From positions 1 through 35,127 of the forward strand of contig CAYSXI010000036.1 in assembly GCA_964434955.1 (NCBI GenBank): 35,127 nucleotides of DNA, in the 5' to 3' direction. This stretch comes from JANQLU01 sp964434955 (GTDB taxonomy: Bacteria; Planctomycetota; Planctomycetia; Pirellulales; Pirellulaceae). The translations under genes and the position numbers were made by a program. Shown piece by piece: positions 17,268 to 26,693 of the stretch (position 1 is its first letter; each line of letters starts with the position of its first letter). The notes beneath the pieces are model-generated. The model was not told the DNA's origin. It did not search any database and saw nothing but the letters and a program-made list of their open reading frames with translations.

Positions 17268-18425
17268 ATGAATGAGTTTCGAGCGATTCTGGACGCTGCC
17301 GATTCTTCAAACGGCCGCATGTATCTGGCGACCGTTGTGGACGTCGACGGTTCGGCCTACCGACGCCCGGGCGCAAGAATGCTCATCATGCCTGAAGGTC
17401 AAAATGTCGGAATGATAAGTGGTGGCTGCCTGGAACGCGACCTTTGTCGGCAAGCACCAGCGCTTTGCAAGGAAGGCGCTCGGCTCGTTAGTTTTGACAC
17501 GAGAAGCGAGTCAACGGATTTCACACCAAAGTACAATCTCGGTTGCAACGGAATCATTTATGTCTTGGTTGAACCCGTCACCCATGACGACCGTTGCCCA
17601 CTTCGCTTTCTTCGCCAAACACTCGAAACTCAAACGAGTAGGGTAGTAGGAACGGTATATCATTTGGATGGCAACCAGCGTGGGAAGCTTGGCGATCGCA
17701 TGACAGCCGAATCGATGTTGGAAGCATTTGATGAATTCGAGATGCGCCCCTTGATCGAACAAGTCGACTCGACCGGAATACCCGTATGCTGTGAAATTCC
17801 AAGGACAACCGACGAAACATCGCTCCGGTTGTTCGTGGAAAAGATATCCCCACCCCAGCCGCTGTGGATATTTGGCGCCGGGGATGACGCGATGCCAATG
17901 GCCCGAATTGCGAATGAGCTCGGCTGGGCAGTGACCGTGATTGATGACCGGGCTGCGAATCTTTCCTCATCCAGATTTCCCGATTGTTCGCAGGTTCTCG
18001 CTTTTGGAATTCATGAAATTCGAAAAAAGATCAATCCGACCTCCGAGACCGTCGCGCTCTTGATGACTCACAGTTTCAAGAAGGACGAGATCTACCTACC
18101 CTGGCTCTGCCAACTGAACCTGCCTTATATCGGCCTGCTTGGGCCCAAATCACGAACCGCCAAACTCGTTCGGCGGCTTCACGACCTTGGCACGCTTCCT
18201 GCAGTTGAAAACTTCAATTGCCTACGCACGCCCGTTGGATTGGACATCGGTGCAACCAACCCGGCACAAATCGCCCTGTCGATCGCCGCAGAAATCATTT
18301 CCATTCAATCCGGCCGATCCGGCGGATCGCTTTCCCTGCGTTCCGAGCCGATTCACGAGCCCGTATCGCACGAGTTGCTCGAATCGCCAGCACCAATCAA
18401 GACTCGTCTGGTAGAAACGAAATGA
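17268..18425 (+). CDS. xdhC: XdhC/CoxI-family molybdenum-cofactor insertion chaperone
   Basis: The ATG is preceded by AGGG at good spacing. The 385-residue product has the N-terminal XdhC_CoxI domain (residues 10-90), with GMISGGCLERDL (Cys53 being the conserved sulfuration-linked cysteine) and a second stretch LGCNGIIYVLVEP. A C-terminal Rossmann-like XdhC domain follows (PLWIFGAGDDAMPMARIANELGW, then MTHSFKKDE and YIGLLGPKSRT). XdhC proteins bind the mature molybdenum cofactor, promote its sulfuration and load it into the apoenzyme, here IorB. The stop overlaps the start of the next gene (ATGA), so the two are coupled. Confidence 0.92.
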   Translation: MNEFRAILDAADSSNGRMYLATVVDVDGSAYRRPGARMLIMPEGQNVGMISGGCLERDLCRQAPALCKEGARLVSFDTRSESTDFTPKYNLGCNGIIYVLVEPVTHDDRCPLRFLRQTLETQTSRVVGTVYHLDGNQRGKLGDRMTAESMLEAFDEFEMRPLIEQVDSTGIPVCCEIPRTTDETSLRLFVEKISPPQPLWIFGAGDDAMPMARIANELGWAVTVIDDRAANLSSSRFPDCSQVLAFGIHEIRKKINPTSETVALLMTHSFKKDEIYLPWLCQLNLPYIGLLGPKSRTAKLVRRLHDLGTLPAVENFNCLRTPVGLDIGATNPAQIALSIAAEIISIQSGRSGGSLSLRSEPIHEPVSHELLESPAPIKTRLVETK

Positions 18426-19018
18426 CGAATCCGTTTCGCGTCGCGGGAATCGTCCTGGCCGCTGGCGGGTCAAGTCGCTTGGGACACCCGAAGCAACTGG
18501 TTGAATATCAAGGCCAAACGCTCGTGGCCCGCGTCATCCAACAGCTTCACCAAGCGGGCTGTGGTTCGGTAACGACCGTCCTGGGAGCTTTTGAATCCGA
18601 AATTCGCCCCGCAATTCGTCACGCCTCAACAGCCATCCTCGTCAACAAGTCGTGGGAGAATGGGATGGGTACGAGCCTACGCTTGGCCGTCAAACAAACC
18701 CAAAATCTGGCGAACGCGGTTTTGATTGCACTTTGCGATCAGCCCTTGATCGCGACGGCACATTATCGAAACCTTGTCGATGCAATTTCTAGAACGGATC
18801 ACCCGATTGTAGCGACGGGGTATCCCGAAGAATCAATTGGTGTTCCGGCGGCCTTTTTGCGCTCGGAATTTGAATCGCTGTTGGCTTTGGATGACGAAGA
18901 AGGTGCCAAGCGAATTATCGAAGGCAGCGAGCACCATCGGATTGAGCTTACAGGGCTCGCCAATGATCTGGATACCGCGAAAGATCTGGAAGACATCATG
19001 AACCTCCGAAACCCATGA
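18422..19018 (+). CDS. mocA: MocA/MobA-like molybdopterin nucleotidyltransferase
   Basis: The ATG at 18422 overlaps the xdhC stop in ATGA; the longer open frame starting at 18218 lies inside xdhC and is rejected. The 198-residue product starts with the nucleotide-binding pattern GIVLAAGGSSRLGHPKQ (residues 9-25) and later has ALCDQPLI, the metal/NTP-binding Asp motif of the family. MocA transfers CMP to molybdopterin to make the cytosine dinucleotide form used by xanthine oxidase family enzymes. Its position as the last gene of the hydroxylase operon supports that role. Confidence 0.92.
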   Translation: MTNPFRVAGIVLAAGGSSRLGHPKQLVEYQGQTLVARVIQQLHQAGCGSVTTVLGAFESEIRPAIRHASTAILVNKSWENGMGTSLRLAVKQTQNLANAVLIALCDQPLIATAHYRNLVDAISRTDHPIVATGYPEESIGVPAAFLRSEFESLLALDDEEGAKRIIEGSEHHRIELTGLANDLDTAKDLEDIMNLRNP

Positions 19019-19057
19019 TAGTCACCGCTTGACTCCCTGGGTCGCAGCAGCCCGATG

Positions 19058-19888
19058 CTACTGATCGGGATCAGGCTCGTACATTCGATCAAAAAACTGC
19101 TCGGTATTGATACTGATATCGTCCTCACCAACCTGATCAAATGGATTCTCAAGGTGCTCCTGAATATTTGACAGACTTACGAGCACGACCGAAAACAATA
19201 TCGGCATAACATAACCGAGCCCCACGGTGTATTCGGTCGCCTTGTGAGCAAAGTAAGGCCCATATATCACCGGCAAAAGGCTAACAAAAATTTGGCTAAA
19301 CAACCGCAACGATCGCGGAGTCCGATATTGGAACACGTGTTTCATGTTCTCGAATGAAATAAACATCTTGCTCAAATACTGGTTGGTTCGGGAACACTCA
19401 CCCGATGCCAAACCATTCGCGCGAAGGTCATTCCGAACAAAACGCGAAAGCCGGGAAAACTGCCGATAGACGGCTTCTTCATTTTGCCGAAGTTCGTGGT
19501 GATTCCCGATAAAAAGGTTTCGGCAAGCTGACAACAGTTGAACAATTTCAGCTCTTGCGTGCTCAAGCGTCTCTTGCGATGGCGATTCAAGACAGTCGCG
19601 CGTGATAAAGTAAATCGCTTTACCGTGCGATTTCAAACCGGCGTATTCCCGAAGTGCAATTTCTCGACGCTTGTAGGCGCTGTTAATTGAAAACACGATT
19701 GGAAACACAATGGCCGTTGCCACCAAAGTTAATGGGAAGTCCGCGCGGATATCAAAATGAATGCAAAAAGCCGTACAGGAAATCGCGCCGACGGTAACCG
19801 CAATCGTTTGAAGGTTGACGATTTGAATAAAGTTTTGAAGGACCAATACGATTGGGTTTTGCTTTTGACCTGAAGAATTGTTGATCAT
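19058..19888 (-). CDS. Bestrophin-like membrane protein (divergent)
   Basis: The longest frame begins with a TTG at 19966. The ATG at 19888 with AGGGA upstream is preferred and gives 276 residues. Two transmembrane pairs are visible (VGAISCTAFCIHF/FPLTLVATAIVFPIVFSINSAYKRREIAL and IFVSLLPVIYGPYFAHK/YVMPILFSVVLVSL). NSAYKRRE and the C-terminal ENPFDQVGEDDI correspond to the Asn-x-x-Tyr-x-Arg and ENPF motifs of bestrophins, so this is a diverged member, only distantly similar to the one at 11174-12235. It is probably an inner-membrane channel; the selectivity is unknown. It converges with mocA after 39 bases. Confidence 0.7.
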   Translation of the reverse strand: MINNSSGQKQNPIVLVLQNFIQIVNLQTIAVTVGAISCTAFCIHFDIRADFPLTLVATAIVFPIVFSINSAYKRREIALREYAGLKSHGKAIYFITRDCLESPSQETLEHARAEIVQLLSACRNLFIGNHHELRQNEEAVYRQFSRLSRFVRNDLRANGLASGECSRTNQYLSKMFISFENMKHVFQYRTPRSLRLFSQIFVSLLPVIYGPYFAHKATEYTVGLGYVMPILFSVVLVSLSNIQEHLENPFDQVGEDDISINTEQFFDRMYEPDPDQ

Positions 19889-20284
19889 CGCGGATCCCTG
19901 ATTCGATTGCTCAAAATCTTGCAATTTCAATTTGCCACTTAACCAAAGTGCGAAACCAATTGCCAAGGTGGCCTCGGACTCGTCGTATCTGAATGTAATT
20001 TTGCGATGCCTATCGTCAATGGCATGTCATCCAGAAGACTTGCTCGCTTGGGACCAACGGGATTCTGCCGGTCGATCTGGTTTCAAATGGTCAACCGTTT
20101 CGATTTTCGCCGCGTAACAACCTAATTAAAAACGTGGAGGCCGGGCGCAACAGCGAAAATACTCGGCCAAATTGAAACCGTGAAGCAAAAGCTGGTGCTG
20201 GGGGCTAAATCGCAGTAGCGAAGGGCCAGACTCCGCACCATTGCGATCCGGAACATTGCCGCGCCGCTTTTGGGAAACGACCAA
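19889..20284. other. Roughly 395-base gap without a recognised gene
   Basis: The gap separates the bestrophin-like gene (leftward) from the end of the DUF4272 lipoprotein gene (also leftward). It should contain the bestrophin-like promoter on the minus strand. The stretch 20130-20280 is relatively G-rich with no ribosome binding site and no clear terminator. No gene is supported. Confidence 0.4.
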
Positions 20285-21202
20285 TCACGTGCTCAGGTCG
20301 GTGTCATCCCAATCGACGTCAGGTGAAATTGCCCAAGTCAGCGCGTGACGCCTTTCGTGAATCGCCCCGCCATCGCGGACGGGATGGAAGTCTTTGGGAA
20401 CACTGGTTGTTGACCCGGTTTGGGCGGAGCGCACCGAATTGTGAGCACAATAAAAGACGTCTTCGAGCTTGATCACTTCGTCTTCGGTTCGCGGTTTCGC
20501 TTTCTTCAAAAGATCCTCGACCGAGGTATCGAACCCCGGCAAAAACTCAAAAATCATCGCGCGAGAAACCTTGTTGGCAATCTGCCCGGTCATCGGCTCG
20601 GGCGGGTGTTCAAAACCTAGAATCCAGGCGAGCGCCCACATGTTTTCCAACCGCCACCCTATCGTGTTTCCATGCAGCCTGCCTGCCTCACCTCTCGACA
20701 AGTCCAGGATGGCAACCTCATCTTCGGCCAGATAGGAACGGAGGCGATTGTTCTTGATATAGGAACTCAACGTGTTCGTGGGCACCGCATCCTCGGGAGC
20801 CGTAACCCAGGTGAATAGAGCGTTGAGTGCCATTAGGCGAAGTGCCACTTCGCGAACGGGACGCAGTTTTCCCGGAACATGGGCGCGGTGGCCGAGCGTG
20901 GGCAAGGTCCCTGCAAAACTGAATTCGCCGCTCTCCAGGACCTTGAAGGAGTTTTTGCGAATGCTATCGCCTCGCGGATCAGGCTCACCTGCATTTTTGA
21001 CCGTTGGGTCATCGTGAGGAGAATTAATTTTCATTTCCAATACCGGGTCAATGGGCTCAAACGTGCTTGAGTCGGAATTACTTTTTTCATCGCCGCTCTT
21101 GTCAGAGACTTTCTTGGATGGGTTGCCATTGCACCCTGTGAAAAACACCACCAGCAACAGCAAGAGCCAGGTTCGCATGATCCATTTCAACGGTCTATCC
21201 AT
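20285..21202 (-). CDS. Lipoprotein with DUF4272 domain
   Basis: The frame opens with a GTG at 21241 (GAGG upstream), but the ATG at 21202 gives a normal lipoprotein signal: MDRPLKWIMRTWLLLLL, ending in the lipobox FFTGC. The start is uncertain between these two. A charged, disordered linker follows. The C-terminal ~190 residues have the DUF4272 pattern: RPVREVALRLMALNALFTW, LSRGEAGRLHGNTIGWRLENMWALAWILGFE and the C-terminal HERRHALTWAISPDVDWDD. The function of DUF4272 is unknown; many copies are cytosolic, so a lipid-anchored one is less usual. It lies about 46 bases after the HtrA-like gene on the same strand. Confidence 0.85.
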   Translation of the reverse strand: MDRPLKWIMRTWLLLLLVVFFTGCNGNPSKKVSDKSGDEKSNSDSSTFEPIDPVLEMKINSPHDDPTVKNAGEPDPRGDSIRKNSFKVLESGEFSFAGTLPTLGHRAHVPGKLRPVREVALRLMALNALFTWVTAPEDAVPTNTLSSYIKNNRLRSYLAEDEVAILDLSRGEAGRLHGNTIGWRLENMWALAWILGFEHPPEPMTGQIANKVSRAMIFEFLPGFDTSVEDLLKKAKPRTEDEVIKLEDVFYCAHNSVRSAQTGSTTSVPKDFHPVRDGGAIHERRHALTWAISPDVDWDDTDLST

Positions 21203-21287
21203 TTTTGATATTACTTTCGTTGCAGTTTTTGCCGCGCTCACAACCGCCTCGAGAAATCAATTGCGAAATTGAGGCATCAAACGCGGA

Positions 21288-23930
21288 TCACCGTCTTTTT
21301 TTTGTATCCGGCATCAACGCCAATTCAAAAGTGTGGATATACTCGTCGCCGTTGCTCGATTTGATGGTTACCACGACGGGTATCATCCCGACAGGCAATC
21401 CACGTCGAGGCGTCCAACTAAGCAATCCCTCCTTGGAAATTTTCATTCCCGCAGGACCTTCCGACAACTCGTAGGTAACGGAGTCGGAATTCGTTTTGCA
21501 ACTGAGCTGATATCGAAAGGCAATGTTTTTGAATGCCAGGAATGGCGGCAATGAGTCGACAAACAGGTAATCTTCACCGGTAGCTTTCAACTCTTGCTCA
21601 AAATCGTATTTCCGAACGTATACAGTTTTTTTGTCATAGCCGGCATTGAAAATGATGTTTGCCCAGGGGACATAATGCACTTTGGTCGTTCCATCGCTCA
21701 GTTTCCAATTGACCCTCTGACGCGAACTCGTATTGCCAACGGGCTTGAGTTCGTCCAGATCATTCATGCCATGTATGACTCTCAAGTCAGATGCGGAACA
21801 TACCCTCACTTGAGTGGACCACTGCTTATCACTCTCAACAAAGTTAACTGAGATAAAGTACCTCGGATCGACCGTCGGAAACAAAGCGGTTCCCTCAAGC
21901 CACTTGGGCGTGATTTCTTTGCCTAGCTCGTTGAGCACTTTTCCACCGTGCATCAGGAACAAGCGACCATCGGGGGTTGGTTTCGCCCAGCGATGCGCGT
22001 AGGACGTATTGATGAGCCGCTGTTTGAAGTACACTTTCTGGCCAATAAAAACGGCTTCATGCGGCACGGGCCCAAGCCCAACAAGAACGGTTCCCAACGA
22101 TCTGCCGTCAGCCGCCACATCGATCCGCCGGCCAAAATTGCCATGCCCCTTAAAAAGTGCATCGCCAATCGCGGGGATCGGCTTCAGGCGATTGATATCG
22201 AGGACGTGGATGCCTTTTCCATCAAAAACAAAAAGATGATTGTCGGCGTTGGCACCGATTTTTACTTGCTTTGGGGCGTCCTTAATCGTGAGCCGTGAAA
22301 TTTTCTCGCGTTTAAAATCGGCCAGTCGATACCGTTGAATCAGCATTTGACTGGGCAGAGTAATGAACAAGTGTTTCGAACCACCGCAGATCAAAGCGTC
22401 CGAATCTACATCTTTGATCGTGTGAACAACTTCGCCCTTGAGCAAGTCAAAGATCTGGACGCTCCGCGACTTTCCGAACTTGAACACGGCATATCGGTCG
22501 GCACCCGCCATCGCGTAAGAATCAAATTCTTGATCGAACTGATAGACGTGGGTCACTTCCTTGAAAGATGGTTGCTCGGTCGGCAGTGTGTAACGCGAGA
22601 TTGGAGTACTCGGTGACTCGGCCGATTTCGGGTTTTTCGCCACGGCGGATTTCGACGAATTACCTGGTGCTCCAACCAGGGTAATTTTTCCGCGAGATGT
22701 GCCAAGCAATCCTTTGGCACCGTAAATTTTGGCCTGGTAGCTGAGGCTGCGAACAAAATTCGTATTTGGAACACCTATCTGGATTTGTTTTACGTTCTCC
22801 AAATCCAACTCAAGCTTGGATTTTCCAAGCCAAATCGTGGGTTGTTCAAATTGGACCTTGTCGACTGTGGCCTTTTTCTCGTCGTAGCGGGTCACCGTCC
22901 ACTTCCCGCTTCCCAACTTGAATAGCGATTTGATTTCGACCAAAAATTGGGTTGAGCCAGCAACTTTGATTCGTTGTTCCTCGATCTCGCCTTTTACTTT
23001 TCCAGAACTCATGGAAACCGTGACTGGAAGACGAAGTGGCTTTGAACTCGAATCGGGAATAACTTTGGCAGTAAAGACGCCTTCTGAATTTGGTTCGAGC
23101 TTGAATCGTTGGGCCCTTCCCACGCCGTTGCTCACGGTCAGCTCGACGCGATACTCTTCTTCATCGGGCGCGAACGACAGGACTTCGAATTGTAGCTCTT
23201 TTGCTTCTTTCCGCTTGGCAAAACGAACTTCCGAATCCTTCAAGACCAATTCGGGTTGAGAAAGAAAAGCCCTGACTTCGGAAATGGGAATCGCAAAGTT
23301 CACTTCGGTTCCAATAACCTTCCGCGCAACGACACCAATCACCGTACCATCTTTAGCCAACATGGGCCCACCGGAGTTGCCAGGATTAATCACGGCATCG
23401 ACTTGAATGGTCTTCAGCTTGCCTGAACTACTCCGCAACGACGTGATTCTTCCAATGTTGACACTGATGTTCGGATACTTCTTGTTTCTCAGCGCCAATG
23501 CCGTGCCGAAAGGGTATCCGTAAACGGACACTTGCTGCGTCTCGAATAGATCTTTGTCGTCACCGAGCTTCAGTACTTTCAGATCATCTTGCGGCGTATC
23601 AAGTTTAAGCAAAGCCAAGTCACGTTTTTCGTCCTTGCGGACGATTGTCGAAAGCAGCTTTTTCTCATTCGCGGTTCCCGGGTTGATGATCAGAGGAATC
23701 TTTTCCGATTCTCCGGTAATCACATGCTCATTGGTAATGAAATAGCCCTTGTCCGAGATACAAAACGAAGAACCAAAGCCGTCGCCGGAAGGGCGTTCCA
23801 CGAGCGCGGTTGCCTGTTTTGCAGAACTGACCTTTTCCCGGTCGATTTGACCGAAAACCTGATTTGCAAAAAGGGTCGAACTCAAAATGAATAGAGACGC
23901 CTGAAACTTGAAAAGATTCTGCAATGACAT
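21288..23930 (-). CDS. HtrA-like secreted serine protease fused to propeller and Ig-like domains
   Basis: GGGGAAG precedes the ATG at 23930. A signal peptide spans residues 1-27. The trypsin-like domain (about 33-225) has the full catalytic triad: His69 in TNEHV, Asp104 in KRDLALL and Ser186 in NPGNSGGP, with a Gly-Tyr-Pro-Phe-Gly turn as in DegP/HtrA. There is no PDZ domain. The middle (230-430) is beta-rich, 455-750 looks like a beta-propeller with irregular blades (YAVFKFGKSRSVQIFDLLKGE, LFVFDGKGIHVLDI), and the last ~90 residues resemble a putative-Ig (cadherin-like) domain (FRYQLSCKTNSDSVTYELSEGPAGMKISKEGLLSWTP). It is likely periplasmic or surface-located; the substrate is unknown. The same strand continues with the DUF4272 gene. 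Confidence 0.88.
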   Translation of the reverse strand: MSLQNLFKFQASLFILSSTLFANQVFGQIDREKVSSAKQATALVERPSGDGFGSSFCISDKGYFITNEHVITGESEKIPLIINPGTANEKKLLSTIVRKDEKRDLALLKLDTPQDDLKVLKLGDDKDLFETQQVSVYGYPFGTALALRNKKYPNISVNIGRITSLRSSSGKLKTIQVDAVINPGNSGGPMLAKDGTVIGVVARKVIGTEVNFAIPISEVRAFLSQPELVLKDSEVRFAKRKEAKELQFEVLSFAPDEEEYRVELTVSNGVGRAQRFKLEPNSEGVFTAKVIPDSSSKPLRLPVTVSMSSGKVKGEIEEQRIKVAGSTQFLVEIKSLFKLGSGKWTVTRYDEKKATVDKVQFEQPTIWLGKSKLELDLENVKQIQIGVPNTNFVRSLSYQAKIYGAKGLLGTSRGKITLVGAPGNSSKSAVAKNPKSAESPSTPISRYTLPTEQPSFKEVTHVYQFDQEFDSYAMAGADRYAVFKFGKSRSVQIFDLLKGEVVHTIKDVDSDALICGGSKHLFITLPSQMLIQRYRLADFKREKISRLTIKDAPKQVKIGANADNHLFVFDGKGIHVLDINRLKPIPAIGDALFKGHGNFGRRIDVAADGRSLGTVLVGLGPVPHEAVFIGQKVYFKQRLINTSYAHRWAKPTPDGRLFLMHGGKVLNELGKEITPKWLEGTALFPTVDPRYFISVNFVESDKQWSTQVRVCSASDLRVIHGMNDLDELKPVGNTSSRQRVNWKLSDGTTKVHYVPWANIIFNAGYDKKTVYVRKYDFEQELKATGEDYLFVDSLPPFLAFKNIAFRYQLSCKTNSDSVTYELSEGPAGMKISKEGLLSWTPRRGLPVGMIPVVVTIKSSNGDEYIHTFELALMPDTKKRR

Positions 23931-24036
23931 TTCTTCCCCTGGGGCCGTTTGCCAAGTGATTCAACGGTTAAGTATGAAATTTTTCATCTGCAAATTCAAC
24001 TTCCGGCGCCCCGCAATGACGACTTTCAAATCAAAA

Positions 24037-24972
24037 CTACCTGGAAGGTTCTTTGCCTGTGGTCTTATTGTTCGAAAAACTGAGCTTACCTAGATCCGAA
24101 GTCTCGCCGTTTTTGATTTCGATTTCGATCACGCCACGCCGATCGGTGCGAACCTCACCTTTTGCATCAGTTAATTTAAGATACCGATCTTTCCAGAACT
24201 GGAAGCGGTGTTTCCCAACAGGTAGATTCTTGATCTCGAAGCATCCCTTGGAATCAGTGACGACATTGTAGGGTGTTTGCCTAACAAGGATCGTTCCACT
24301 TACCCATTCATGCATGTTGCATCCCATACGTTGTGGTAGGCGGTCTGCTTCTGTCACTTTGCTTGAAATATCAATGTCTGAAACTGCCGCACAAAGCGCG
24401 CTAAAGGAGAGTTTGCCAGAAAGGAATCGAGGGTTGTGTCCGACGGAATCGCTGTTTCTAAAAATAACTTTTTGCCCGACTCGGACGACAATCTCTCGAG
24501 GTGAGAATCGCATCCTGTTGATCTCAATAATCGTCTCTTGCTGGCTTTCATCATACGACTGGTGAACCAAGAACTTTTTACCTTCTTCATCCGGGTTGCG
24601 GCCTAGATAAAGCATCACAAAGACTCCTCGAACTCCGCGCGTTTCCTTGTCGACGACAAACGCTTCGTCAAAAAGTGTGATCTTGTTTTCCTTGCAGTAT
24701 TTGACATCCTCAACTTTTGTTGGAATGATTTCCGACTTTTTTGGCACGTCTCCATCAAATACGATTTGACCTTTCAGATGCCCCCATTCCTTGCTTTCTT
24801 GCTGACTTATCGCGACGGACGTAAGCTCCCCAAATGAAAACAGGATTCCCAAAGCCAATCCCAATCGGAGCACTCCGATACTAATTTTTCGACCAGCGAA
24901 TTTGTTGCGATCTAAATTCGAGTCGCAGCATTTGCCAAAGATTTGAGCATCGTTCATTTTTCCATTCTTCAT
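24037..24972 (-). CDS. Exported cupredoxin-like protein with carboxypeptidase-regulatory-like C-terminus
   Basis: AGGAA lies just before the ATG at 24972. An N-terminal signal or anchor helix lies at about residues 30-55. The central part (about 145-230) has a cupredoxin pattern: REIVVRVGQKVIFRNSDSVGHN with His179, then MGCNMHEWVSGTILV with Cys218 and His221, and Met220 or a nearby Met as axial candidate. These could form a type 1 copper site. Residues 235-300 form a short beta-sandwich (GCFEIKNLPVGKHRFQFWKD) like carboxypeptidase-regulatory or CNA-B modules. The protein would act outside the cytoplasm in electron transfer or metal binding; no partner gene is adjacent. Confidence 0.8.
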   Translation of the reverse strand: MKNGKMNDAQIFGKCCDSNLDRNKFAGRKISIGVLRLGLALGILFSFGELTSVAISQQESKEWGHLKGQIVFDGDVPKKSEIIPTKVEDVKYCKENKITLFDEAFVVDKETRGVRGVFVMLYLGRNPDEEGKKFLVHQSYDESQQETIIEINRMRFSPREIVVRVGQKVIFRNSDSVGHNPRFLSGKLSFSALCAAVSDIDISSKVTEADRLPQRMGCNMHEWVSGTILVRQTPYNVVTDSKGCFEIKNLPVGKHRFQFWKDRYLKLTDAKGEVRTDRRGVIEIEIKNGETSDLGKLSFSNNKTTGKEPSR

Positions 24973-25083
24973 TCATTTCCTGGACGATCCCTGGACTTGC
25001 CAAGCAAATCCAGGGGTTGGTCAAACGAATAATTGGGGTTGCGATTGGGACTTGCCCTGTCAACAGCCAGTCGGTCCCGCAAA

Positions 25084-25890
25084 TTATTCAATTATCATCT
25101 GAATTTCGGTGATGTAGTTTTTCGGGTTGCCCTTGAAAATCATGCCGGGCCCCTTGATATAGATTTCCCGCGAAGGAGATTTGATTTCATAATGTTTCTC
25201 GTTGACATATTTTGAAATCAATTCATAGCTACGCCCAAGGGTATCGTAAGGCCCTTGGTGCAGTAATGATACACAGCGGCCCCCCGGTAACGTTCTCACC
25301 GTGACTTCGCCTGACGATTCACCCTTTTCAACTGGCAAGCAGGCTTCGAAATCGGCGTCGTCTTCCTTGTATTCCATATCGTGATGCAGCAACATCGCAT
25401 CGCCGCGGACGTACCTTCCAAATTTGCGGCCAAGAGTCGCGAAAGCTTTCCCGCAGTCGGAGTATTTCCCTTTCATCCGGATACCGCCCACCAAGATATC
25501 TTCCACTTGCTTTTCTTCGATTTCAAAAGTCGATTCGGCCATTTTCTTCCTCGCGTTGGACTCAAACAAAATAATCTGATCAATCGTTTTGTTGATATCT
25601 GACAATCGTTCGACCTCGCGCTGAAGCGACTCTTTCTGCGCGGAAAGCTTTTCCAAAAATGTCGCGTCGTCCGCATGGAACTTCAAAATCCTGGCGATGT
25701 CTTCCAACGAAAACTCAAGGGCACGAAGTTGTTTGATGACCCGCGCACGAGCAAGATTCTCATCGTTATAAAAACGATATCCGTTTTGCGGATCGACGTG
25801 CGCCGGCACCAACAACTCCTGCTCATGGTAAAAGCGAAGCGTCTTAACCGGCAACTTCGTGATTCTGGAAAACTCACCAATTTGATACAT
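25084..25890 (-). CDS. MerR-family regulator with GyrI-like effector domain
   Basis: The longest frame starts 46 codons upstream (26028), but the family start is the Met at 25890, giving MYQIGEFSRITKLPVKTLRFYHEQELL, the classic MerR winged-helix beginning. The 268-residue product has the DNA-binding domain (1-70: NGYRFYNDENLARARVIKQLRALEFSLEDI), a coiled-coil dimerisation helix (about 78-118) and a C-terminal GyrI-like domain (about 125-268) that usually binds small hydrophobic or cationic ligands, as in BmrR or Rob. It probably activates or represses a nearby transporter or detoxification gene, but none is adjacent. The small membrane gene upstream on the same strand is the closest neighbour. 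Confidence 0.9.
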   Translation of the reverse strand: MYQIGEFSRITKLPVKTLRFYHEQELLVPAHVDPQNGYRFYNDENLARARVIKQLRALEFSLEDIARILKFHADDATFLEKLSAQKESLQREVERLSDINKTIDQIILFESNARKKMAESTFEIEEKQVEDILVGGIRMKGKYSDCGKAFATLGRKFGRYVRGDAMLLHHDMEYKEDDADFEACLPVEKGESSGEVTVRTLPGGRCVSLLHQGPYDTLGRSYELISKYVNEKHYEIKSPSREIYIKGPGMIFKGNPKNYITEIQMIIE

Positions 25891-26039
25891 GAGATCACTC
25901 GATTTCAAACTCAACGACGCAAGTTTAGGGCCTCCCGTTGCTGGAGGGTCAACGCGGAATCTCGGAAACTTCCAAGATTTCGCGGCCGAGCTTATCGGAG
26001 CTTGTCGGCAAACAATCGCACGTTGCACCGAAGATTGAA

Positions 26040-26261
26040 CTACTTTCTTCGGTCACGTTCATAGAGCCATTCTTCAACCCGTTCACCGAACAGGCCGCCC
26101 ACCCCCATAGCGAGTCCAATCAAAGCGGCAGGAACGGCCAAGACAAAACCGACCAATCCAATTCGACTCGAGGGAATAAAAAAGTCGACGCCGGGGATAG
26201 CCAGGTTAACGATGTGCAAGATCGTGAACAAAATCGCAAAGGCAAACATCGGCCAACCCAC
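26040..26261 (-). CDS. Small two-helix membrane protein
   Basis: The start is either a GTG at 26261 or an ATG at 26249 (no strong Shine-Dalgarno for either). The product of 69-73 residues has two transmembrane helices (MFAFAILFTILHIVNLAIPG and IGLVGFVLAVPAALIGLAMGVGG) and a short basic cytoplasmic tail. It lies about 150 bases ahead of the MerR gene on the same strand. The function is unknown. Confidence 0.55.
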   Translation of the reverse strand: MGWPMFAFAILFTILHIVNLAIPGVDFFIPSSRIGLVGFVLAVPAALIGLAMGVGGLFGERVEEWLYERDRRK

Positions 26262-26693
26262 GGCACTCTAAATTTGAGGAATTGTCATGGTTTACTGCCT
26301 CTCAAAGTGTTTCGCATCCAGACTTTTAGCGATTCGTCGCCGGCCGAGTGCATTGGCATTCAAATACGACCTCTGCATTCAATATAACCTCTGCACTGCC
26401 TCCGCCGACAACGATCGCGGACCCAATGCGCCTGCGCAAATCCCAAACTCCTGTCTTTTCACCACCATTGTATGAAAACGGATTTTCAATCGGTGCGTGA
26501 GCCCAGCTGTTTTGCCTAAAAACTCTCAACCTCATTTCAACGAACGATTTGACAAGGTTCTTGTAGAAATCTGGCCAATGCCCCGTTTATGGAAGCGGAC
26601 AGAAAAAATTCTGCTCGCGTGTAAGGAATGCGATTTCCTGTCGTCACCTATGTCAGACAACGATGAACAGAATGAAATGAATGGAGAAGAAAA
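26262..26693. other. 431-base gap between divergent genes
   Basis: No protein gene is supported; open frames here lack ribosome binding sites and look random. The gap should carry promoters for the small membrane gene (minus) and the AhpD-like gene (plus). No clear -35/-10 pair or terminator was found. Confidence 0.4.
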
